8,930 bases of DNA from Ignavibacteriales bacterium (GTDB lineage: Bacteria > Bacteroidota > Ignavibacteria > Ignavibacteriales > Ignavibacteriaceae): positions 18,188 to 27,117 of the forward strand of contig PLNZ01000058.1 of assembly GCA_003142915.1 (NCBI GenBank), in the 5' to 3' direction. The notes beneath the pieces are model-generated. The model searched no databases, had not been told where the DNA came from, and worked only from the letters and a program-made list of their open reading frames with translations. The position numbers and the translations under genes were made by a program. Shown here piece by piece: positions 1 to 5,446 of the stretch (the first letter of the stretch is position 1; each line of letters starts with the position of its first letter).

Positions 1-51
1 TTAGATAGCATTTTAACTTTTAAAAACAAAAACTTTTCTATATGTTTTATA

Positions 52-2274
52 TTAAGCATTCATTATTCTAGAGATTGTGTTAAAATAAATATCCGATAAA
101 ATATTCAAATTAACTTCAATTTTATTTTTTATTGATAAAAGCTCCCCACCGGTTGTGCCAAGGAAAGTAAACGATTGCCCTGCAACATTTAATATTTTTT
201 CAAATTCTTCTTTTTTATTCTTATCAACAGAGACTATAATTCTTGACTGGCTTTCTGAAAACAATGAAAAATCATCCCGCGTTTTAACAGGGATATCTAC
301 TGCAGCACCAACAGGGTTTTCTTCATTAATAATACAGCACTCGGCTAATGCAGAAATAATACCGCCTTCGGATATATCATGTGCCGATTTGATAAGTTTT
401 TTGTCAATTAAAGATAGTACAGTACCTTGAAGTTTCTTTTCAATATCTAAACTTATTTTAGGTGAATCTCCTGAAACAGTATTGTGAACTGCTTTCAGAT
501 ATTCGCTTCCGCCTAATTCTTCAAAATCTTCGCCTAATACATAAATAAGGTCATTATCAGTTTTAAAGTAAGAAGTTGTAATATTTTCAAGTTTCTCTAT
601 GAGTCCAACCATTCCGATTGTAGGTGTGGGATAAACAGCAGTGTTCGGGGATTCATTGTAAAAACTTACATTACCGCCGGTAACCGGAGTATCGAAAAAT
701 CTGCATGCTTCGCCCATTCCTTCTATAGCCTCCTTAAATTGCCAATACATTTCAGGTTTATAAGGATTACCAAAATTTAAGCAGTTTGTTATTGCAAGCG
801 GAATACCGCCGGAACAAACAATATTTCTTGCAGACTCTGCAACCGCAATTTCCGTCCCTACTTTAGGGTTTAGATAAACATATCTTGAATTGCAATCTGT
901 CTTCATTGCCAATGCTTTGTTTGTCTCTTTTATATAGACAACGGCGGCATCGCATCCGGGACCAACAATGGTATTGGTTCTTACCATTGAATCATATTGT
1001 TCATAAACCCATCGTTTGGAAGCAATATTGGGTGATGAAAAAACTTTTATAAAAGTATCGTACATATTTTTGGGTTGGGGCAATTTGGAAGCATCATATT
1101 CCCGTAATTGTTTAATGTAAGCCGGCTGCCTTGTTTCTCTTATGTAAACAGGCGCTCCTCCCCCAAGTACTAATTCATACGCAGGAATAACAGCTTTTTT
1201 TTCACCGAGATAATCTATATCCAGTAAACCATCGTTAGTTACATATCCTACTTTTTCACAATGCAAGTCCCATTTTTCAAAAACTTTTTTTACTTTATCC
1301 TCAAAACCTTTTTTCACAACACATAACATTCTTTCCTGGCTCTCGGAAAGCATAATCTCATACGCAGTCATTCCCTTTTCTCTTAGAGGAACTTTAGTGA
1401 GGTCTATTTTCATACCCGAATTTCCCTTTGCGCTCATTTCGCTTGTAGAACATGCAATTCCTGCGGCGCCCATATCCTGGATTCCAATCAGCCAGCCGTG
1501 CTGAATAATTTCAAGGGAAGCTTCAAGCAATAGTTTCTCAGTAAATGGATCTCCAACTTGAACTGAAGGACGCTTTGCTTCGGATTTCTCCGATATTTCT
1601 TCAGAAGCAAAAGTAGCACCATGAATTCCATCGCGTCCTGTGGAAGAGCCGACAATCATAACTGTACTACCTTCTCCTTTTGCAACGGCACTTGCAAATT
1701 TATCCTTCTTAACAATGCCTACCGCCATTGCATTTACCAGCGGGTTATCACTATAAGACTCATCAAAATAAACTTCACCGGCAACAGTCGGAACACCAAA
1801 GCTGTTTCCATAATCGCCGATTCCCCTGACTACACCATCAAAAAGGAACCTGTTATGAGCATCTTCCAAAGATCCGAACCTTAATGAATTAAGAGAAGCT
1901 ATAGGACGCGCTCCCATCGTGAAAATGTCTCTCATTATTCCGCCGACACCGGTTGCAGCACCCTGATATGGTTCGACAGCAGAAGGATGATTGTGGCTTT
2001 CAATTTTAAATGCAACTGCAAAGTCATCGCCTATATCTACCAGTCCGGCATTTTCTTCCCCTGCACCAACAAGAAGACGACCTCCTTCCCTGGGAAGTGT
2101 TTTAAGCAATGCAATAGAATTTTTATAACTACAATGTTCGCTCCACATAACACTAAAAATCCCAATTTCCGTATAAGTTGGAATTCTTCCTAAAATCTTT
2201 TTAATTCTGCTAAATTCTTCTTCTATTAAGCCATGCTCCAAAGCTACTTCTAAAGTTACCTCAGGTTCATTCAT
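52..2274 (-). CDS. purL: Phosphoribosylformylglycinamidine synthase subunit PurL
   Basis: This is the ATP-dependent synthetase subunit of FGAM synthase. It converts FGAR to FGAM in the fourth step of de novo purine synthesis in the cytoplasm, using ammonia passed from the glutaminase PurQ with PurS as bridging subunit. The 740 residues fit the small PurL type, which lacks the fused glutaminase domain of the long PurL. Visible family motifs are the N-terminal MWSEHCSYK (43-51, with the conserved active-site His), SHNHPS (93-98), GGIMRD (111-116), the second PurM-like half starting near GPGCDAAV (438-445), AHDISEGG (631-638) and FSESQSR (672-678). Both AIRS-like halves are complete with no internal stop. 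The ATG start gives the expected MNEPEVTLE-type N-terminus; no strong Shine-Dalgarno precedes it. No purS or purQ is visible in the window. The next gene upstream on this strand is hipT, about 640 bp away, so purL probably has its own promoter. Confidence 0.97.
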   Translation of the reverse strand: MNEPEVTLEVALEHGLIEEEFSRIKKILGRIPTYTEIGIFSVMWSEHCSYKNSIALLKTLPREGGRLLVGAGEENAGLVDIGDDFAVAFKIESHNHPSAVEPYQGAATGVGGIMRDIFTMGARPIASLNSLRFGSLEDAHNRFLFDGVVRGIGDYGNSFGVPTVAGEVYFDESYSDNPLVNAMAVGIVKKDKFASAVAKGEGSTVMIVGSSTGRDGIHGATFASEEISEKSEAKRPSVQVGDPFTEKLLLEASLEIIQHGWLIGIQDMGAAGIACSTSEMSAKGNSGMKIDLTKVPLREKGMTAYEIMLSESQERMLCVVKKGFEDKVKKVFEKWDLHCEKVGYVTNDGLLDIDYLGEKKAVIPAYELVLGGGAPVYIRETRQPAYIKQLREYDASKLPQPKNMYDTFIKVFSSPNIASKRWVYEQYDSMVRTNTIVGPGCDAAVVYIKETNKALAMKTDCNSRYVYLNPKVGTEIAVAESARNIVCSGGIPLAITNCLNFGNPYKPEMYWQFKEAIEGMGEACRFFDTPVTGGNVSFYNESPNTAVYPTPTIGMVGLIEKLENITTSYFKTDNDLIYVLGEDFEELGGSEYLKAVHNTVSGDSPKISLDIEKKLQGTVLSLIDKKLIKSAHDISEGGIISALAECCIINEENPVGAAVDIPVKTRDDFSLFSESQSRIIVSVDKNKKEEFEKILNVAGQSFTFLGTTGGELLSIKNKIEVNLNILSDIYFNTISRIMNA

Positions 2275-2371
2275 TAAGATTTATCCATTTTTCTTAAATT
2301 GAAATGTATTTAAATTATAATTATAAATATAACACTTTTCGTTTTGGATAAGAAAAGGTAAAGAAAATTTA
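2275..2371 (-). promoter_or_regulatory. Upstream region of purL, possible promoter
   Basis: This very AT-rich stretch lies between purL (minus strand) and the amidotransferase remnant (plus strand). Read on the minus strand it holds two adjacent TATAAT hexamers (2320-2325 and 2314-2319), 40-50 bp before the purL start, which could serve as a -10 element. I see no convincing -35 box at the usual spacing and no riboswitch-like fold, so the promoter call is tentative and rests on position and the hexamers alone. Confidence 0.3.
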
Positions 2372-2662
2372 AAAGGAGATACATTTAATTTGCCATCGGG
2401 TACTGTTCGCCTGGCAGAAAGTGACGCATGCAAAAATCAGGCATTTATTTATAATGAAAAAGTAATCGGACTGCAATTTCACATTGAGGTTACCGGGAAG
2501 CTCGTAAACGAAATGCTTGAAAGCGGAAATGATGAATTGAAAAGTAATGTGTATATTCAAACAAAAGATGAAATCCGCAAAGGAATAAATTTTTGCAAAG
2601 AAGCTAATTATCTTCTGCACAAGTTATTGGATAAGATGGAGGAAAAGTGTAAGAGGAAATGA
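2372..2662 (+). pseudogene. C-terminal remnant of a class I glutamine amidotransferase
   Basis: The reading frame matches only the last part (about 95 residues) of the type 1 glutamine amidotransferase fold. Homology begins abruptly at GDTFNLPSG (from 2375), which corresponds to the HGDTFDLP segment of these proteins. It continues through ACKNQAFIY and the GLQFHIE motif, which carries the His and Glu of the catalytic triad. It ends with a normal-looking helical tail rich in Lys and Glu. The nucleophile-cysteine half is absent: upstream the frame meets a stop at 2330-2332 and contains unrelated AT-rich sequence, then purL on the other strand. A TTG at 2390 with AAGGAG 11 nt ahead could look like a start, but these bases fall inside the conserved coding motif, so this is probably chance. 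I read it as a 5'-truncated relic that cannot hydrolyse glutamine. The HxE context does not fit PurQ well; it looks like the GMP-synthase-like stand-alone family. Confidence 0.75.
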
Positions 2663-2912
2663 ATCATTTTAATATTCTATAATTTTAAAGACGATATAAT
2701 TTCCTCTTTGCTTGATATTAAATGTTTTAATTACAAAGAAAAATTTATTATTTTATTAGATTTTTTAGCGGGCAATTTTGAGTCGAAAAAAACATCCTGC
2801 CATTGGTTTCAATACTTACGGTGAAGAGTATATCGGACATATTAACCAAACTTCAGTAATGATCTTATTTAAATAAATCTCTTTGCAGAGTTTTTAATTA
2901 CCCAGTATTTTT
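2663..2912. other. Gene-poor stretch between amidotransferase remnant and hipT
   Basis: These 250 bases contain no intact gene. The first half is very AT-rich and stays open in the same plus-strand frame as the amidotransferase remnant for about 50 codons after its stop, but it has no start codon and no recognisable motif. The second half holds a short coding-like stretch, described separately. I see no tRNA, no inverted terminal repeats and no strong terminator. The best hairpin (2879-2890, CTCT/AGAG followed by T5 on the plus strand) has only four paired bases next to its loop. Confidence 0.4.
2769..2876 (+). other. Short coding-like segment, possible gene remnant of unknown family
   Basis: An open frame runs from just after a TAG (2766-2768) to a TAA (2874-2876). 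From a possible TTG at 2778 it would encode 32 residues, including HPAIGFNTYGEEYIGHINQ. The residue mix (Gly, Tyr, Asn, His, Pro) and better-balanced codons than the surrounding AT-rich DNA suggest it was once part of a protein, as does the adjacent amidotransferase relic. I do not recognise the family, and no ribosome-binding site is evident. The opposite strand is also open here (ATG at 2838-2840, about 30 codons), so the coding direction is not certain. It could equally be a chance ORF. Confidence 0.25.
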
Positions 2913-3842
2913 TTACCTAAATAAAATCTTATACCTGCCATCAATAAGTTGTAAATATTTTTCTTTCATACCGTGGGATAAAAAGCTTTTAGATATTAAA
3001 TCGTTAAATAGATTTTTAGCATTATTAAATTCAACAAGGATTTGTCCTATTGCTTTTCCATTTATCTTTAATCTTTCTTTTCCCCAGTAGTCAACCAAAA
3101 TTTTTCTATTAAGGTTTTTCTTTTTACCCATAAGCGGTAAAGCAATTTCCTCCGCCGGGTTTTGGATTGCAATGGTAGTATTAATCAAATCATAAGCGGG
3201 AGACAATTCAACTTTATTATCACGAGTTATTAATGAAAAATTCTTTAAATGTTGATCTTCGTTACCGACAAGAAAATTGAATATTGTAAGCCGGAACAAT
3301 TTTATTTTTTCGATAACAGGGAAACTACAATAATTATCAATAATCAAAGTCAGTTTTTCCATGCTATAGTCATATTTCGTTTCCCTACTATTTCCTGAAA
3401 GCTGAGCAAAATCTTCCAGAGAATATTTTTTATTTATACCGTACCTATCAAATCGTTTAATAAAATATGTCAACTTACCATCAATTGAATAAACCATTCC
3501 ATGAAGCGGGATATCAAGACCAGTAATTTTTGCAAGTTTCATTGTTAAATCTTCATTCTCCGGAAGTTGACAATATAAAGTACTTTGAGGTTTTAAAATA
3601 TATCTCCCGCCGATATCCACAATTTCAAACATATTATCTTTTACATTCAATGTGACACTTAATTTCGACTGAACACCTTGTATTGACATTTTAATTGCCC
3701 TTCTGGCAGCTTCTCTTATTTGTTCTTCCTGTGTCAATTGAAGGTCTTTCAATTCTTTCAGATTATTAGATAAAAGCTTTAATCCCTCATCGGAATATTT
3801 TTTTTCTCCACAGGACAGATATGTTATTGGACATATATTCAT
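2913..3842 (-). CDS. hipT: HipT-like serine/threonine kinase toxin (HipA C-terminal domain)
   Basis: This is a HipA-family kinase without the N-terminal subdomain that classical HipA carries (309 residues against about 440); that subdomain is the separate gene upstream. Known members phosphorylate aminoacyl-tRNA synthetases: GltX for HipA and TrpS for E. coli O127 HipT. Translation then stalls and cells become dormant. Visible kinase elements are the Gly-rich loop MSIQGVQSKL (52-61) with the probable autophosphorylation Ser53, the ATP-binding lysine in YILKPQ (Lys84), KRFDR (129-133), the catalytic loop GNEDQHLKNFS (193-203; Asp196, Asn201) and the metal-binding Asp218 in SPAYDL. All key residues are present, so the kinase is probably active. 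The start ATG overlaps the hipS stop codon by one base (TAATG), which implies translational coupling. The target cannot be read from sequence. The loop has Gln at position 55, where E. coli HipT (from memory) has a second Ser. Confidence 0.9.
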   Translation of the reverse strand: MNICPITYLSCGEKKYSDEGLKLLSNNLKELKDLQLTQEEQIREAARRAIKMSIQGVQSKLSVTLNVKDNMFEIVDIGGRYILKPQSTLYCQLPENEDLTMKLAKITGLDIPLHGMVYSIDGKLTYFIKRFDRYGINKKYSLEDFAQLSGNSRETKYDYSMEKLTLIIDNYCSFPVIEKIKLFRLTIFNFLVGNEDQHLKNFSLITRDNKVELSPAYDLINTTIAIQNPAEEIALPLMGKKKNLNRKILVDYWGKERLKINGKAIGQILVEFNNAKNLFNDLISKSFLSHGMKEKYLQLIDGRYKILFR

Positions 3843-4150
3843 TATTCTTCGCTCACCGTTACTGAGCCAACAAGATCTTTACCCACAAGTACAAGCAGAG
3901 AAAAGAAGTCATTGCGATCCGTTTTAGCTTGCCGGATTAATGCATCAAGCTGCATTCCCTCCGGAAGTAAACCTTCAAAAAAAGGCGGGAAGTTATTATA
4001 TTCATATTCTTTTTTTGAAACCGGCATCGTTAATGAAATAGCAGAACCGTTATACTTTTCATCGTAAATAAATTTATACTTTTTGCCTTTTTCTATCTCG
4101 AATAAATCGCCTGTGTAATTACCAAAATTATATACTTTAGCTTTCTTCAT
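3842..4150 (-). CDS. hipS: HipS-like antitoxin (HipA N-terminal subdomain protein)
   Basis: This 102-residue protein corresponds to the N-terminal subdomain of HipA (the Couple_hipA region), encoded as a separate gene. It shows the family segments YNGSAISLTMPVS (33-45), FPPFFEGLLPEG (54-65) and the closing LVLVGKDLVGSVTV (86-99, compare IGRDSVGAVTL in HipA). In the E. coli O127 HipBST system the small HipS protein, not HipB, neutralises the kinase by binding over its active site; the same role is inferred here from size, gene order and overlaps. The start ATG lies inside the end of hipB (14-nt overlap), with AAGGA only a few bases ahead of it within the hipB frame. The stop overlaps the hipT start as TAATG. 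The residue after LLPEG is Met66; in many HipA-type N-domains a Trp follows this motif. A truncated HipA is an alternative reading, but the clean overlapping start and stop signals and the full-length partner argue against decay. Confidence 0.85.
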   Translation of the reverse strand: MKKAKVYNFGNYTGDLFEIEKGKKYKFIYDEKYNGSAISLTMPVSKKEYEYNNFPPFFEGLLPEGMQLDALIRQAKTDRNDFFSLLVLVGKDLVGSVTVSEE

Positions 4151-4376
4151 TTTCCTTTCGCATTAAATTCATTAGAGGACTATCAAAATTCATTTTAATA
4201 TTTAAAACTTCAAATATTTTAACTAATGTATTCAGACGAACAGATTCCTTACCTTTTTCTATGTCAAATACAACTGTTTTTCCCACACCAGCTAAATCAG
4301 CTAATTGTTTTTGAGTAAGCCCGCTTTTAGCTCTATGAAATTTCACAATAAGTGCGAGGTCTTTTTTAATATCCAT
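4137..4376 (-). CDS. hipB: HipB-like XRE-family transcriptional repressor
   Basis: This is a 79-residue protein dominated by a Cro/C1-type helix-turn-helix (about residues 7-62): LTQKQLADLAG (20-30) forms helices 2-3 and VGKTVVFDIEKGKESVR (31-47) the recognition region, followed by LNTLVKIFEVLNI. This is the usual pattern in HipB proteins. By family precedent it dimerises, binds palindromic operators ahead of its own operon and forms a complex with the kinase. Three related palindromes upstream (4380-4399, 4451-4470, 4521-4540) are the probable binding sites, so autoregulation is likely. The C-terminal tail (DSPLMNLMRKENEES) is short and charged. The start ATG has a weak GGGAAG-like ribosome site that overlaps the first palindrome. 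The 3' end overlaps hipS by 14 nt. It is first in a hipB-hipS-hipT operon. Confidence 0.9.
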   Translation of the reverse strand: MDIKKDLALIVKFHRAKSGLTQKQLADLAGVGKTVVFDIEKGKESVRLNTLVKIFEVLNIKMNFDSPLMNLMRKENEES

Positions 4377-4379
4377 ATT

Positions 4380-4399
4380 CTTCCCGCTATATCAGTAAT
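4380..4399. promoter_or_regulatory. Putative HipB operator O1
   Basis: This is the copy of the inverted repeat nearest the gene. It matches the shared consensus ATTACTGCTATAGCAGTAAT at 16 of 20 positions. The half closest to hipB is the degenerate one, and there the minus strand reads GGGAAG about 6 nt before the ATG, so operator and ribosome-binding site overlap. A repressor bound here would sit on the translation-initiation region of the DNA and just downstream of any promoter located between O1 and O2. Confidence 0.6.
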
Positions 4400-4450
4400 T
4401 ATTATCATTTCTATTGGAATTTAGCTCTTATATTATTAAAAAACAAGTAT

Positions 4451-4470
4451 TTTACTGTTATAGCAGTATT
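4451..4470. promoter_or_regulatory. Putative HipB operator O2
   Basis: This is the middle copy of the inverted repeat, reading TTTACTGTTATAGCAGTATT. It matches the consensus at 17 of 20 positions, and 7 of its 10 base pairs are symmetric around the central TATA. Its centre is 71 bp from that of O1 and 70 bp from that of O3. The interval between O1 and O2 is AT-rich enough to hold the operon promoter, but I cannot place -35 and -10 boxes with confidence. Confidence 0.65.
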
Positions 4471-4520
4471 ATTAAGTTTAAATAGATAAAATCGGGATAA
4501 TTTAATTAAATTAGCACTAT

Positions 4521-4540
4521 ATTGCTGCTATAGCGGTAAT
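4521..4540. promoter_or_regulatory. Putative HipB operator O3
   Basis: This is the distal and best copy of the inverted repeat, reading ATTGCTGCTATAGCGGTAAT. It matches the consensus at 18 of 20 positions and has a perfect central GCTATAGC. It lies 11 bp past the stop codon of the exonuclease gene, which is transcribed towards hipB. A repressor here could therefore affect read-through from that gene as well as help to loop the hipB promoter region. Confidence 0.65.
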
Positions 4541-4551
4541 TTTTGCAGGAA

Positions 4552-5241
4552 TTAAAATTTCAAGTACTCATTCCAAATCTTAAAAAGCTTATAAGTGGCT
4601 TTAATATCTCCGCCGCAATATGCGGCAATATCTTTTATCCTTCCAGCCTCGAAGAGGGTTTTCACTTCCATACCGGAAATATCTTTAGATTTTGGAGACT
4701 CTACCCCAAATGCATGACAGTAAAAATCGAGATTAAATTTACGTGTTAATCCATAATAAGTGAACTGCTCAAGAAGGTCTATGTGGATTGATGTGTCGAA
4801 GCGGTTTGTCATTAAATTTTTTGAAGGTTTAATTTTATTTAATGCGGACCGCATCATTAAAAAAGGTATATCAAAATTTCTTCCGTTAAATGAAATGAAC
4901 TGATCAGTTTTTTCTGCAATTCTCCAAAAAGATTTTAGCATTTCCGCTTCGCTCAAACTTCTATAATTGACATCCTTCTCTTCATTAGACCACTCTTCTT
5001 TTTCATCGTTCTCATAATACACAAATGCTTTTTCTTTTTGCACATCAAATAAACCGATTGCAATGACTTTTGCCGTAAACGGATAAAGAGATGTAAAACG
5101 GATTAAGTCGTCAATCTTTTTATCTTTTTCTTTTTGGTCTTCAATTTTTTGGGCATCACGCAGCAGATATTCCTGCTGGCTTTCGGAAAGCGTTTCAAAC
5201 GGAAATGAAACTGTTTCAATATCAAAAACAACCTGACGCAT
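4552..5241 (-). CDS. Predicted 3'-5' exonuclease, PolB-like DEDDy family
   Basis: This is a 229-residue RNase H-fold exonuclease of the type annotated as predicted PolB-like 3'-5' exonuclease (DNA_pol_B_exo2). The acidic metal-binding residues of the DEDDy family are visible: FDIET (Asp7, Glu9; Exo I), FNGRNFD (118-124, Asp124; Exo II) and YCGGD (Tyr208, Asp212; Exo III, YxxxD). No polymerase domain follows, so it is a stand-alone nuclease. Family members are presumed to trim single-stranded or mismatched 3' ends of DNA, but the substrate here is unknown. The charged, Lys/Glu-rich stretch at 28-47 lies between Exo I and the core and may be a flexible insertion. The start is supported by GGGGA five bases ahead of the ATG. 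It lies about 50 bp after the decayed thioesterase fragment on the same strand, so it may be the last gene of the lnt-containing cluster. Its stop lies close to operator O3 of the hipBST module, with no clear terminator between them. Confidence 0.85.
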   Translation of the reverse strand: MRQVVFDIETVSFPFETLSESQQEYLLRDAQKIEDQKEKDKKIDDLIRFTSLYPFTAKVIAIGLFDVQKEKAFVYYENDEKEEWSNEEKDVNYRSLSEAEMLKSFWRIAEKTDQFISFNGRNFDIPFLMMRSALNKIKPSKNLMTNRFDTSIHIDLLEQFTYYGLTRKFNLDFYCHAFGVESPKSKDISGMEVKTLFEAGRIKDIAAYCGGDIKATYKLFKIWNEYLKF

Positions 5242-5290
5242 ATAAATCCCCGGTATGACTTTATTATATTGGGTTAATTACGTATTTCTT

Positions 5291-5446
5291 TTAAAACCTT
5301 TTGACCATATTAACAAAATCTTCCGGCAGAGGAATAGATTTTTTTGTAAACGGGTTTATATGTAAAAGTATTACCGAAGCATCTGCAAAAATCTTTTTAT
5401 TTTCAATATTTTCTATAATATGGTCAAACAGATGGAGCCAGAGTCT
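5291..5446 (-). pseudogene. 3' remnant of a second hotdog thioesterase
   Basis: Directly after and overlapping the thioesterase gene, but in another frame, the minus strand encodes about 50 residues resembling the C-terminal half of the same fold. RLWLHLFDHIIE (from about 5446) fits the central strand of the hotdog, FADASVILLHIN the following strand, and PFTKKSIPLPEDF the typical end, closing with VKRF and TAA at 5291-5293. The segment parallels AAALTKLVSYDYKKQQSVPIP in the intact gene, so it is a paralogue, not a frameshifted continuation. No start or N-terminal half remains. The simplest reading is a former tandem pair of thioesterase genes in which a deletion removed the 5' half of the second copy and the natural end of the first. 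The intact gene's last residues (TLAPSV) would then be remnant DNA read out of frame. Confidence 0.7.

Noticed and set aside
1..11. Possible minus-strand gene start (ATGCTATCTAA) at the left edge
   Set aside because: There are too few codons to judge and no ribosome-binding site; it may be chance.
155..430. 91-codon plus-strand ORF inside purL, and other long antisense frames over purL, the aldolase and lnt
   Set aside because: They lie wholly inside well-conserved genes on the other strand and have no recognisable motifs, so they are shadow frames.
2369..2620. 83-codon minus-strand ORF antisense to the amidotransferase remnant
   Set aside because: Its protein is hydrophobic, unstructured-looking and matches nothing I know, while the plus strand carries clear family motifs.
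2875..2895. Possible intrinsic terminator (CTCT-TTGC-AGAG then T5, plus strand)
   Set aside because: The stem has only four paired bases next to the loop, then a mismatch and A-T pairs. It is too weak, and no intact plus-strand gene needs it.
4400..4520. A 70-bp tandem repeat as the cause of the even operator spacing
   Set aside because: Apart from the palindromes and a shared ATTAAA 10 bp before O2 and O3, the intervening sequences show no similarity beyond AT-richness.
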